From assembly GCA_026545765.1 (NCBI GenBank), contig CM048844.1, positions 18,298,237 through 18,362,236 on the forward strand: 64,000 nucleotides of DNA, given 5' to 3'. Source of the stretch: Plantago major. Taxonomy: Eukaryota > Streptophyta > Magnoliopsida > Lamiales > Plantaginaceae. Positions 1-12,318 of the stretch are shown here, in pieces; the first letter of the stretch is position 1; each line of letters begins with the position of its first letter. The position numbers were made by a program, and so were the translations under genes. The notes under the pieces were generated by a model. The model was not told the origin of the DNA. It was given only the letters and a program-made list of their open reading frames with translations, and searched no databases.

Positions 1-348
1 TAAAGCAATGTGAATGACAAAGAAGAAGTAATTTTGTGAAATTGATTTGGGAATTTCAAAAATCTTTAGGGTAATAGGATTAGGGTTAAATAAATTGGTA
101 AATCTCTGTATACAGGGGCTTGTTTGGGCGGGAAATTTTGCCTAATTATCGTTACAAACTTCTACAATATAATAGATCGTCGGATCAACATCACAGATTT
201 AACTACAGACATAACATATTTAACTTCAAACATCATTATATAAAAAAAAATAAATTATACTTGCATTACATGTAAGGTGAGAAAGTCTAGTAAAAGATTT
301 GATTTTACTTTACAAAAGAAAGGCCACATTAGACTAGGGTAAGTTATA

Positions 349-756
349 TGGAGAATTAATGTTGTGTCTGTGAGCTTTTATAACTGGGAGAATTTATGTT
401 GTGACTGTAGGTTTTTGCATCTGGCGCGCTGTAAGTTCGGACTTATTTGGGAGATTTATCTGGTGTCTGTGGGTTTTTGCATCAGTAAAATTTATTTTGT
501 GTATGTGAGTTTTTATAACTGGGGAAATTAATGTTGTGTCTGTAGACTTTTATAATTGGAGAATTTATGTTTTGTCTGTGGGTTTTTATAACTGGGGGAA
601 TTAATGTTGTGTCTGTGGGTTTTTATAACCGGAGAATTTATATTGTGTCTGTGGGTTTTTATAATTGGGGGAATTAATGTTGTGTCTGTGAGTTTTTATA
701 ACTGGAGGAATTAATGTTGTGTCTGTGAGTTTTTATAACTGGAGGAATTAATGTTG
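349..756. repeat. 37-bp tandem repeat array, about ten to eleven degenerate copies
   Basis: A unit of about 37 bp, with core TAATGTTGTGTCTGTG followed by a TTTTTATAACTGG-like half, repeats head to tail. The last four to five copies are nearly identical. The early copies are diverged and are interrupted around 420-480 by a GC-richer stretch. The array stops abruptly at about 757 where the sequence becomes GACCGCGCACTGG. No coding frame runs through it. It is a minisatellite of unknown function. Confidence 0.85.
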
Positions 757-2782
757 ACCGCGCACTGGTCTGACAGCTGACTGCGAGCAACTTAAAAAAT
801 TGGCTTTTACTATTCTAATGGAAAGTCAAGCCTTCTTCTAGAATTTGTATATTTCTAAACATGTGGTGTTTGTAAATAAACATGCAATGTTTGCTCTTAT
901 CTCTCCAAAAAATAATCTCTCATAAAAGTTGCTTTTGCACATCCTCCTTAATTCATGATTTAGAACGTATCTTGCAAGTATTGGATTTCGCACTACCAAA
1001 TGCACACATAACTGCAACTTATAGAACGTTACCCATAAAGCTTATAATATGGTATTTCTGCTGCATCAAACTTATGTTTGTTCTTCAACATGAACTTTAT
1101 TTTTTTAATTGTGTTTAGATCAAATTAGGGACCTTCAGAAACAGTAATGTATGATAATGCTTGTAAATCTTCCAAGTCATGAACAAATAAAACTGAAAAC
1201 ATTGATTAAATTCACTACTACATTTTGTACCTGAAGAATAAGTGAAATTACTTAGTGAGCCGAAAACACAAGATACATACTAGAATATCAAAGAAGTTCT
1301 CGGTGATTTTATTTGGTATCCCGAAAACACCAGATTCGGCATAATTATGTTTTGTAGGAAAAATCTGATGTGCACAAATTTCTTATTAGATTTTACCTTT
1401 GTTCCCTTTATTTCCTTATCTAATTGGTTCCACAGTTTTAGTTAAGTGTTTATGCATATATAAATAGGTTGGATGAGTTTGTAGAAGAAAGAAATACTTT
1501 GAGAAGATCTTGGAGATATATATACAAAGGAAAGGAGGCATAAGTCGATCAGAACTCTAACAACAAGCATTGAATTGAAGATCATGATAAATCTGATGTG
1601 CTCTGCTCTGGACTCTCTGGAGGTTTTGTACTGCATATATACAGCAGAACCACATTAAGACAATACATGTGAAGCAAGCAAGAAAATTCAAATTTTATAT
1701 CTCGTAGATTCACGTAGTTTGTCAACCGTTTTTTTGAGTTGTTTCTTTCTAGTATCTCTGTGTGACTCGGAGATTGATAGGTAGATTTACATTACTCGTT
1801 TATTTTGCATCTAGAGATATTCGTAAAGAATAGATCTAGAGTAGCTTTGTATTCATTATCAATCTACGTATAGTGAATATTTTCGCGTTGAGACTCGGTG
1901 GATTATAGAAATATAATATGCTCGAAACATACAAAATTGTCATATAAATTTCATTTATAATCGCTGCTTATTATTCATCTGCTTATGTTTTTCGATATCG
2001 CTCAAAGGTCGAATTATCGTAAAACTGCACTGCCATGTTTCATATTCTGAACACACCAAGTCGCAGTTTAGGCTCATTGTACCAAATCTGTTCGTTAACA
2101 TTTTCAATTACCAAAATAATTTTGGATATCATTAAGATGTGTTAACATTAGTGTAACTATTGGTAACATAGTTGAAGAATAAATCGTTCCTTTTATAAGG
2201 AATGGAGGAGTCGATCTTGCATAATAAAGGAGACGAATTTGTGGAATTACGCTTTGGGACGTTCCAAGACTCAGTTCTGAGTTAAGACGACGAATTCCAC
2301 GATGCAACACAACGGACTGGCACACAGGATGAAATCTACCAAGCGGGAAAGTAAGTTCAAATGTTCCGGTTCACATGGACCAAATGCAGAGAATCCTTAG
2401 TTGTACCACAGTCCAGACCCAGTACAGTTAGGGTTCGTCGTCTTCCCCAAGAGATAAGGCACGCATATGGAGAGATCGAGTAGTTTCCCAGCCAAATTTA
2501 GCTAGGGCTATTACTGTCTGTACGATTTCACTTGTAAGTCCTCATTTAATTTTCAATTCTGTTCCTATTTATAGACTAGGGTTCCTATTCATTTATAAGC
2601 AAGAAGCAAAACATTTGCAGAGCAATAAACACAAATATTCATAGTATTCTTCTACTTTCATACTTTAACAAGAATTTTAAACAAATAAACAATCATTCAA
2701 TCAGATTTTCACACCAACTGGGAAAGGAAAAACCAAAGGAAAAGAGCAGCAGCAGCACACACATATTTAGTTACTATATGGA
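757..2782. other. spacer downstream of PHT1 copy 1; no gene seen
   Basis: AT-rich, with only short frames that lack family signatures. The part around 1440-2330 has some long-terminal-repeat flavour (TATA-like stretches, transcript-leader-like text), but I found no matching second copy. The 3' UTR of PHT1 copy 1 should lie just left of 2783. Confidence 0.5.
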
Positions 2783-4495
2783 TCAAACGTTTTCAGGCTC
2801 ATCATTATTTTCCATAGTCTCCTGTGATGCTTCCTCAAGTGATTTCCCCATGGCCTCAGGCACCGCAAAAAGAGTACATATCATTCCAAGTGCATTGATG
2901 CATGCTAGAGCAATCAGCGATTTCTTGATGCCGATACCTGGTGGGTAACCTGCATCGGTCTTGGCTGGATCTGTGCTTTGTGCCGCGTAAAGAAATCCAT
3001 AAGCTCCAATAATTGCACCTGCTTTCCCTGCAGCAGCAGATATCCCATGGCACGTGGACCTTAGTCGAGCTGGGAAGATCTCGGCTGGCACCACAAACGT
3101 TGTGGCATTAGGCCCAAAATTGGCAAAGAAGAATGTCAGTGCATACATTACTACGAACCCAATCCTGTTTTCCTTTCGGGTCCAATGGTCGTATGGAATG
3201 GCAATGGCAACCATAAATACAGTCATGAAAAAGAATCCGACTACTTGGATTATGTATCTTCCAATAATGTCAATGAAAGCGACGGTAAACCAGTAGCCTG
3301 GGACTGTGCTGCACAATGCAATTAGTGTCTGAGCTCTTGAGATATGGTAAACTTCGCCAACCGCATTCATTGTTTTTGCAGGTGGAATCCACCCGATTCC
3401 GCTGAGCACGTCCTTCTGGAACAGATTTTGGCTGTAAAAGGCAATGTCTAGTAAAAACCAAGTGGACATTGTACCAAACAGGTGCAGCCCGTGGCGTCGA
3501 AGGAATTCTTTTGAGAACAACCCAAAGTTGTGAGATTCATCTTGTGCGATTCTGTCAACCTTTGCCGCTTCAACTTCCAATTCCATATTTAGAACTTTAC
3601 CCATGTCTTGCGTTGCCTGTTTTGCATTTTTGGCAACCAGGGCAGTGTAACGGGCAGTTTCAGGCATCTTCATACGCCAATAGAAAGTGACTGCCGCAGG
3701 GAACGCACCAACCATCAATATGATACGCCATATGTAGTCGGCCTGGGGAATTGTGGAAGCTGCCGCATTCTCCTCATACGTGGGGGAAGGCCAACTATCA
3801 TCCAAATCATATGAATCAGTTAATTGCGCACACTATACAGATGAATTGATTTCATATATGGAGTATATTGTTATAAGTTCGATATTTTAAATGAAATTGA
3901 ATTCCTTTTGTACGTACCTCTTGTCAAACGCTGCGGACACTATGAGAGAAATGATTCCACTGAACAAGATTCCCATACCCTGCATGGCAAAGACAGCAGC
4001 GATAAATGCGCCACGAGTCTTCTTGTTAGCATATTCAGACATAATGGTCGCGGAAAGAGGATAGTCTCCTCCAATACCGAACCCAAGCCAGAATCTGAAG
4101 AAGCAGAGGGTTGCCATAACGGCCTTAGGGCTGCTCCCTAAAGAAAGGCCGGAGGCAACTGAACATACGATCATCATGATTAGAGTGAGACCATACACTT
4201 TCTTCCGGCCCATCTTATCACCCAGCCAACCAAAGAAGAGTTGGCCAGCTAGTGTTCCGACTAGGGCAACACCTGAGACAGAGGATGAGACATTGGGAGG
4301 CAAAGTGCCAGGCTTGAGAGAACCAGGGTGGGTATAGTAAAGGCGACCCAAGAGCTTAGTGACCAACGAAATGCTGAAAAGATCGTAGGCATCGGTGAAG
4401 AAGCCCATTCCAGCAATGACAATTGCTGTGAAATGGTAGAGTTGTGTTTTGGCCGTATCAAGTGCAGTAAGCACTTGTAACTGCTCTCGAGCCAT
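2783..4495 (-). CDS. PHT1: PHT1-family high-affinity phosphate:H+ symporter, copy 1 (two exons, intact)
   Basis: Exon 1 is 4495-3918 and exon 2 is 3794-2783, joined by a GT-AG intron of 123 bp that splits a Ser codon; together they encode 529 aa. PHT1 proteins are plasma-membrane proton-coupled phosphate importers of the major facilitator superfamily, usually 520-540 aa with 12 membrane segments. The PHT1 signature [13 protein letters not shown] is at residues 142-154. The MFS loop motif GDKMGRKK is near residues 92-99. The central hydrophilic loop ([13 protein letters not shown] onward) separates the two six-helix halves. The tail is acidic and hydrophilic. The start codon opens the conserved [10 protein letters not shown]-terminus. 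An inverted second copy lies at 19958-21667. A P1BS element and a TATA box lie upstream, so induction under phosphate starvation through PHR1 is likely (inference). Which PHT1 member this is cannot be told from the sequence alone. Confidence 0.95.
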
Positions 4496-4608
4496 GATGG
4501 ATTGGTGTGGTTCCTCTACGCCTAGGAGGTAATTGTTTGGATATGTTACTAATTGAGTTGGTAAGAATTGGATATATATCTGAGTAAAAGCAGGTGGATT
4601 ATGTTAGC

Positions 4609-4616
4609 TATTTATA
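4609..4616 (-). promoter_or_regulatory. TATA box of PHT1 copy 1
   Basis: TATAAATA on the minus strand, about 115 bp upstream of the ATG. The second copy has the same octamer about 66 bp upstream of its ATG. Confidence 0.65.
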
Positions 4617-4674
4617 CTATTAGCTTTGGAAAAAATCTTGAATTATATATTAGCTGATCAGGCATCTAATACTA

Positions 4675-4682
4675 GTATATTC
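4675..4682 (-). promoter_or_regulatory. P1BS (PHR1-binding) element of PHT1 copy 1
   Basis: GTATATTC on the plus strand (GAATATAC on the gene strand) matches the near-palindromic P1BS consensus GNATATNC, about 180 bp upstream of the ATG. The surrounding block of about 40 bp is shared with the promoter of copy 2, where the site is GAATATGC. Binding by PHR1-type MYB factors is known for this motif; its use here is inferred. Confidence 0.6.
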
Positions 4683-5845
4683 TCTCATTGTCAACCCCTT
4701 GTAGCTTAATGAATGTTCCTGTCACTATCACACTCTTGATGATGCATTATTTATTATACTAGTGCGCGCACCGCATTGAGCGCGTGGTGTCAAGTACACT
4801 ATAACATCATATGAGTATTTGTTATAAAAACACTTAATATAATTTCATTGAAAGACATCTTATAAACTCATAAAAATCGATGGGAAATATCAAGTAAAAA
4901 AAGAACGTCTCTAGACCTATGTTATTAGCAATATCATCCATTCACTTGGTACCAAAACGTCTATGTAGTTAACAGAATGTATTTTTTTTTAATATGAAAA
5001 AGCACAAATGTTGAGAACATTGACGTATTGATTAATACAATCGATGGCTTTCTTGACAACATAGGTCCGTCTATAGATACGTGATTTAGAGACCGTCTAT
5101 CAGGGGGCTTTCTCTATAAAAAAAATCGGAGTTTTTTAACTTGATAATATCAATATTTTACATTAAATAAATATATTTTTGTAAGAAAACATATTAAAAT
5201 TGTGTATTAAATCACCAATGAGTATAATACACATACCAATTGTAAGTCGAATTTTTATCCAATAATGAAATGAATAAGAAATTGAAATTAAGTTTGCAAC
5301 GAAGAATGGGAAGAAACTTTTACATCTTATCTCTCAATTACAACATTAGAAGAACAATTATTATTCTCTTTTAGCATTTGACAAGAAACTCTTTTGAAGG
5401 AGGGCAAAATCTAAAATTCATTAAGGACAAAATGGTTCATTCACTTGATACCAAAACTTGATAGCATTATCTCTTATAATATAATATATAATATAATATA
5501 TATATATATACACACACTTATAACTTATATAATAATATAATAATATACACGTTAAAAATTCCCAGAGAGGATAATTTCTAATCTTTTTTTGCTTGCTGGC
5601 TATGAAATTTCATGCCCAACATGTTGCAGAATGAGAGATTAGATGATTGATGGGATGATCGCCATGTTGTCTTAATCAACAAAAATCGGAACACATCTCT
5701 TTCACTTTAATTAAGTGGTATGCAAGTATTCTTAAGCGTGACGTGACTCAATTGGTTGAAAGAGTAATAGAACATGTGGATTTTTTTTACCATCCCATCA
5801 AAACTAAATTTGTGATCTATGACCTTAAGTGCGAGTGTGACTTAA
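4683..5845. other. AT-rich spacer; no gene seen
   Basis: Low-complexity AT tracts occur, for example TATA/ATAAT runs around 5480-5518. No coding potential or recognised element is seen. Confidence 0.5.
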
Positions 5846-5901
5846 TTACTTGCGGGCACTATTTTTTTTTTTTTTTTTTTGGAGAATTTACTTGCGGGCA
5901 C
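5846..5901 (-). mobile_element. ultra-short LINE-type insertion: poly(A) tail with 14-bp target duplication
   Basis: The 14-mer TTACTTGCGGGCAC occurs at 5846-5859 and again at 5888-5901. Between the copies are TA, 19 T residues and GGAGAAT. Read on the minus strand the insert ends CTCC followed by a long A tail. The LINE fragment at 62025-62613 ends with a similar CTCC-A(n). This is the expected product of target-primed reverse transcription truncated almost at once. Confidence 0.7.
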
Positions 5902-6159
5902 CTAAAAGAGTAGAGATTTCAGATTCCCAACATAAAAAGAAATAAAATAAAGTAAAGCAGTGCTCCCTTCATTAGAGAGCATATGTAACATATGATTTCG
6001 ACCACAAAAAATAATGTCAAGTGTAAATTATCGATCACATATTCACAATAATGCCAAAGTTTCTTGAAATTAATGTGTAAAAAAAGACATTAGTTGTGGT
6101 ATACATATAAATGGTATGCATTTTAATTTCCTCGGGGGACCAGGAATAAGGTGAGAAAT

Positions 6160-6480
6160 TGTTAGAATATCTTACATGACTTGTGATTAGATCATTCAAA
6201 CAATATATAAGTTGAATAACCTTCTCCCCTTAATAAGGCCTTTTAAGGGGATGTTGGTCAAGCTTAATATGGTATTAGAGCAGGCTTAAGTTGATGATGA
6301 GTGCTCCAGCCGATATAATTCCGGCTTGCCCAAAAATGGCTATTCTGATTCCACGTGTAGAGCCGACTATCCGCGACCTACACGTGAGGGGGCGTATTAG
6401 AATATACCACATCAATTGTGAGTAGATCATGCAAACAACATATAAGGTGGATAGCCATGTCCCCTTAAAAATCTTAAATG
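6160..6480 (+). mobile_element. TRIM (small LTR retroelement), about 320 bp, with both LTRs
   Basis: The 5' LTR is about 6160-6268 (starts TGTTAGAATAT). A primer-binding site resembling initiator Met tRNA (TGGTATTAGAGCA) is at 6270-6282. A non-coding internal part of about 110 bp and a purine tract (GTGAGGGGG, about 6385-6393) follow. The 3' LTR is about 6395-6478. No protein is encoded, as is normal for a TRIM. The two LTRs differ noticeably by eye, so it is an old fossil copy. A solo LTR of the same family is at about 13965-14070. Confidence 0.75.
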
Positions 6481-6545
6481 TTTATTCACTAAGCATATGA
6501 ACAATAAATTAATTGTGTTTATCAAATGTAAAAATTTATAACAAA

Positions 6546-6992
6546 TGTTAAAAACTGTTTGACCGAAATTTGTACTAGGAACAGTTTCAGACGATGTTGA
6601 CTATGATGTTGAGTCAACAACGTAAATCGACAATAGTTGAAATGATGAGCAGATGAGAGCAAATGGACCGATAAACTGACAACCAGAAATAAAATCAAGC
6701 CGGCATAAAAATACTGACCGGGCCGTAGGCAAAATTTCTACTAACAGTAAAAGTAGAATTACATAAACGAAGTTTAAATCAATCACAGACGATTGTTTAA
6801 ACTTACAGAAAACTAGACCTAGAACAGACAAGCAAAAACCTATTCTAGTTCGAAGACTCTAGAGTAAATTTCAATCTTTAGAAATCACTCACAAGGGAAA
6901 TCGATATTAAAGTCTAGTAAAGCAAGACAGCCTAAACTCAATAATCAGAAAGTCGAATCTCTATAGGCGTAGTCTTGCACAACGTTTTCTTC

Positions 6993-7030
<38 letters not shown>

Positions 7031-7508
7031 TTCCATCGATCACCAGGAAGAAGACATAAGTCGAAGAGGAGAAGGAGACGTGAAGAAGGAAAATCACGTG
7101 AAGAAAGAAAGCGTGATTTTCTTTCTTGCTTCCAGCAATCCTGTATATGGAAAACTTCTCTTCTTCAATCTTTATTTCCTTATAGCTTCAAACTCTTTCC
7201 TTCTTTATTAGATTGCATTTCTTGTGTCCAAAGCAAATCAAACTCCTTCATTTTCTTTCCTGCAAGCGCCATCTTCCAGCAAGCCTGAATATCTTTTCAC
7301 GTATGTTTTCTGGCAACTTTTCAGATCTTCCAGATATATTTCTTAAGGCCCATTCTTAGCAAAGTCCAGTCCACCAACTTGAGTTGCAGCCCAACTTGTT
7401 CTTTCCTACAAAATATCCATAGAAAAACAACTACAATTGTCGAACCGGTTAATAAATGAAGAAAGGCCGAATTAACAAAACAAGTGCAATATAAATTGCA
7501 CTTTCAAT
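6546..7508 (-). repeat. 3' LTR of the Ty1/copia element (left end)
   Basis: About 960 bp, matching 12319-13268 over its whole length and beginning TGTTA on the plus strand. The element reads on the minus strand, so this is its 3' LTR. The polypurine tract is the G run complementary to about 7508-7514. A TA microsatellite lies within it at about 6996-7028. By eye the two LTRs differ by several per cent, so the insertion is not recent. Confidence 0.85.
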
Positions 7509-9102
7509 CCCCCCCTTAATTCTTGCCTTTTTTCACAAAAACCTGAAAGCAGTTAGTACAAAAAACCAAGAGTACAAACATTCTCCCCCCTTTTTGTGAG
7601 GAAAGAAAGAAAAACAAAGTTCTTTGAAGAAACTCCACCATCTTGGTAATCTGTTGAGGACCTATAGACAATGTACCAATGTAGAAAAATGATGTTGACT
7701 CAACATTGTAGTCAACACTGGCAAAGGAAGTAGCAGAAGCAGGAATAAAGGTCGGATCAGCTGGAGGGCAGAAATAAGGAATAGAGGTTGGATCAAGTGG
7801 TGGGCAGTGTTAATATAAGAGTGGATGGTCATGTACACAACTTACAAGATAAGTCATGATGGGTGTTGTTGGGTTTTGCTTCAAGGTAGATTCCTGCAGA
7901 TATATATCAAAGCAACGAAAAACTATGCACAACTATAAATTAAAGATTAAAGTTGCAAGTAAAACAGTTATCCGTCAAGTCAAAGTAATCAAATAAACAG
8001 ATAAACCCTAGGGAGGTTGACCAAAAATCTTGATTTTAAAGAAAATGAATTGAAATGCAAGAATAGGAATGCAGAAACCCAAAAACCCCAAGGAAACACC
8101 TTAGACCTACTCCCCCTCAAACCCAAAAACACACAGAATTAGAGCACAAAAAACTGGAGCACAACAAGAGAGCAAAAAGTACTTCATGCAAAGTCTCTGT
8201 TGACCAAATTGTTGACTCAGCAATGATGACAACATCGGAAAATCAGACCACTCTTATTGTAAGTCAGCCAGGAAACCAAGTCTCAAAATGTGCAGATTCG
8301 ATTAACACCACTAATGCTGAAGGCAAAACAGAGAGATAAAGGAATACCAAAGAAACACACCCAACATTGCTTCAAAATGTAAAGTAAACAATTAGCATAA
8401 TTTTGAGTGGGGGTGACCAAGAGACAGTGAACCATGTCAAATAATTGGAACACGTATGAATCCGCTCCAAAGCCGAAGCCTATGCGGAATTAGGTAAACA
8501 CACGTCTCATGGCATAAAGAACATTCATTTGACCACATTGGGCAATTTGGTACTCAACAAGTGAACCAGCAGCATTACGAGAATCAGCACTTTTGTGCGT
8601 GTCGATTTCCAGTATAGGCCATCAACCCTCACGACATATGACACATTGGCCACGTCGGTATCTGGATAGTATTTGGACCTGCCCAACACGATCCTCGACG
8701 GAAACACTTCGAGCCCTTTTAAACAGAATTCATTAGATTTATTAAGCATAAAGGACATGAGGCAACATCAAGTGCGAGTCAAGGTACGAGTAAACAAAGT
8801 CAAAATCAGCAAAAGTGGGTTTTACATAAAGCAAACACACAAGAGACCCGATACCTTTCAACCTTGGTTTCAAACAGCCTTTCAAAACCTAAGCATCACC
8901 ACCATGAGCTACAAAACAGTAATACCCAGAGACAAATACAGAAGCACAGAAGCACATAAAAGAACTTATAAAGTAAAACAAAATTCATCACTTTTTTCTA
9001 GACTGCTAATGTTGACGGTGATGTTGAGTCAACATTGGACCTAACAACAAAAATCACAGAGAACACATACCAAGAGACCTTTGAAGACTGAAGAATCTCT
9101 CA

Positions 9103-9513
9103 CTATTCTAAAGGCTTGGTAAAGATATCTGCAAGCTGATTGGTTGTATCTATGTGTTCTATGTCAATTACTTGCTTATTGACCAAGTCCCTAAGAAAAT
9201 GATGCCTAATGTCTATGTGCTTTGCGTGAGTCCGAATCGGGTTCTTAGAAATATGTATGGCACTAAGGTTGTCACAGAACATCAAAAGGGTATCACTTTG
9301 AAGACCATAGTCATGCAACATGTTTTTCAACCAGACTAGTTGAGACACGCAACTCCTAGCTGCTACATATTCAGATTCAGTAGTTGAAAGTGACACACAG
9401 TTCTGTTTCTTGCTATACCAAGACACCAAATTTGGACCAAGATAAAAGCAACCTCCACTAGTAGATTTTCTATCACCTAGATCACCAGCCCAATCAGAAT
9501 CACTAAATCCCAC
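9103..9513 (-). pseudogene. copia RNase H part
   Basis: This stretch carries the copia RNase H signatures SDSDWAGD, STTESEYVAA and the C-terminal DIFTKPL. It belongs to the element at 6546-13268 and lies downstream of the reverse transcriptase part. It is a fossil. Confidence 0.9.
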
Positions 9514-9598
9514 TAGATTAGTGTTTGTATCACAAGCAAACCATAATCCTAGATTAACAGTTCCTGATATATATATCTAAGGATTCTCTTAACAGCAG

Positions 9599-11203
9599 TT
9601 AAATCGGGGGGGGGGGGGGGTTAGGATTGGATTGATACCTGGCACATACACAAACCGAGAACATGATATCAGGTCGACTAGCCGAGAGATATAGTAGACT
9701 TCCAATCATCGATCTGTACAATGTTGGGTCAACATCCTCCCCAACATCGATCTTGCTCAGTTTCAAAGATGTAGCCATAGGAGTACTGCAAGGTTTAGAA
9801 TTCTCAAGACCAAACTTCTTGATCAGGTTTCGTGCATACTTTTCTTGTGACAGAAATAGTCCATTCCTGCCTTGTTGAATTTGGAGCCCAAGGAAGAAAC
9901 TGAGTTCTCCTATCATACTCATCTCAAAGGTTCCTGTCATAGCTTGCACAAACTGATCCACCATAGACGGGTTAGTTACACCAAACACAATATCATCAAC
10001 ATAGATCTGTGCAATACAAAGATCTTTCCCTTTTCTAAGAATGAACAAGGTTTGATCGCGTTCACCCCTTTTGAATCCAAAATCAACTAGGAACTCTGTG
10101 AGTCTAGCGTACCAAGCACGAGGGGCTTGCTTTAGACCATACAAGGATTTTTGCAGTCTATAAACATAGTCAGGGTGACTTGGGTCTTCGAAACCTTTTT
10201 GCTGTTCCACATAAACTTCTTTATCAATATAGCCATTCAAGAAATCTCCCTTAACATCCATTTGTTTCAGTTTAATGTTTAAGGCACAGGCTATGGCTAA
10301 GAGAAGTCTAATGGATTCTAATCTAGCTACAGGAGCAAAAGTTTCATCAAAATTGACTCCTTCAACTTGAGTGTAACCTTGTGCAACAAGACGAGCTTTA
10401 TTTTTTATCACTACACCATTTTCATCACTTTTATTCTTGAAAATCCACTTAGTTCCTATGACATTTACATCAGGGGGACGGGGAACAAGGATCCAGACTT
10501 CATTGGTTTTGAATTGGTGTAGTTCATTTTGCATAGCATTGATCCAGTAGTCATCTTTGAGAGATTCTTTCACATTCTTGGGTTCAGTAAGAGAGACAAA
10601 ATAGGAAGCACTTACAGATTGACACAGAGTGATGTGTCTTACCATCTCTTTGTAGTTTTTCCTAGTATTACCTCTCAGAGTCATTCTTCCTCTTAGTTCC
10701 CCAATGATTTGAGAACTTGGATGATCTTTACGAATCCTGGGTGGTGGTTCTCTCCTGATGTTATCCAGAGAATTGAATTGGGGTTCAACTGGTTCCTGAT
10801 CAGATTCATTTTCTTTTTCAGAGACAGAGTCATCTGATGAACTTTCTGCCCGTGTTGTTGGGCGCAATGTTGAGTCAACACTGTGATCAACATCGATCAC
10901 TTCTTCTCTGACTGCAACTGGGGGATCTGATTCAGTACCTGCATCTGGTTCAGTACCTGTCTCATCCTTTTCAAGTTCTGCATCTTTCAGTTTCAGCTCT
11001 TCCACCATCTGTTCGTCAGTGAACTCTTCTTCAAAGGGACAATCTAAAGATAAATCAAGTGAGCCATGCAAACAGTAAATGTTAGTAGACACAGAGTTTT
11101 CAGAGTCCAAAGATTTATCACTGAATATCTCTTCACAGTTATGTGAGTCATCATAATTAAAGAAGAGGATCTGTGACGATGTTGAGTTTTCATTGTTGAC
11201 CAA
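9599..11203 (-). pseudogene. copia pol part containing reverse transcriptase
   Basis: Acidic, Ser/Glu-rich sequence at the start is followed by a copia reverse transcriptase. Recognisable blocks are KARLVAQGYTQ, FAPVARLESIR, the QMDVKGDFLNG block, SLYGLKQAPRAWY and the catalytic YVDD. It belongs to the fossil element at 6546-13268. Confidence 0.9.
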
Positions 11204-11256
11204 ACATCGATTTCCAACATCGTCCAGAACAGAGGACAGAGCTGCAACACAACCTT

Positions 11257-12289
11257 CTATAGTATCAGCTTCCTATCGTCACCTGAATCATCACTAAGAC
11301 AAGCAAGCAACGTTTTTCCCTTCTTACGAAGAGTGCTAGCACATTCATTCTGAAAGTGACCCCATCCTTTACATTCAAAACATCTAACCTTGTCTAGTCG
11401 TTTAGAATTAAAACCAGGAAGCTCTAGCCTTAGGATTACTTGGGGAGGCATTGTTAGATTTCTTCCTAAAGCTGGTTTTGTTGAACTTTCTAAGCAACTT
11501 AGTATAAGCTTTACCAAAGGCTTCTTCAGTCATCTCATCAGACTCATCACTACTGCTTTTAGACTCATAGATTTTTGATTTTGAGTGAAGAGACATACTA
11601 TAGATTTTCGTACCTTTGCGCTCATTCAGTTGGAGCTCAAAATTTTTCAAATTGTTCATCAGGGTATGAAAATCCATAGTAGCCAGGTTTTGAGTATCTT
11701 CCAAAACAGTTCGTTTTATATCAAATTTTGAAGAAAGAGTACGGACAACTTTGAAAATCAGTTGCTTATTAGACATAGCATCACCTAGCAGTTGAATATC
11801 ATTTGAAATAGTGAGCAGTTTATGAAAATAAGAATCAATGGTTTCTTCTTCTGCCATTCTCAAGTTTTCAAATTTTGACCAAAGCAGTTGAAGTTTAGTT
11901 TGCTTAATACTGTTATCACCTTCACAATGATTTTGAAGTAAATCCCAAGCTTGTTTAGCAGTAGTGCAGTTCTGAATGAGTTTAAACATATGAGGATCAA
12001 CATGAGCAAATATAGCATTTAAGGCTTTTTCATTGTAAGAACTAAAAAGAAAATCCTCAGGAGACCACTGACCTTCTGGTTTTGGAATGACATCTCCATC
12101 AACATCAGGTCTTATGGTAGGCCACACATAGCCTTCAAGAACCGATTTCCATGCTCGCTCTTCAATGGATTTGATGTACGTTCTGATCCTTATTTTCCTG
12201 TAGTGGTAATTTGACCCATCTAGCACAGGTGGCCTGTTGACACTTGAATTAACACCGTCCATTGTAGTAGTACCAAATCCAGACACCAA
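11257..12289 (-). pseudogene. copia gag part with zinc knuckle
   Basis: The N-terminal part (NRPPVLDGSNYHYRK onward) resembles UBN2/gag-type polyproteins. Near 11400 a zinc knuckle CFECKGWGHFQNEC (C-x2-C-x4-H-x4-C) follows. It lies directly inside the 5' LTR of the fossil element and is broken. Confidence 0.85.
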
Positions 12290-12318
12290 TTAATTAGGTG
12301 GCTGGCTCTGATGACACT

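Noticed and set aside
349-756. CRISPR-like array
   Set aside because: Units are contiguous without unique spacers, and the DNA is plant nuclear; it is a minisatellite.
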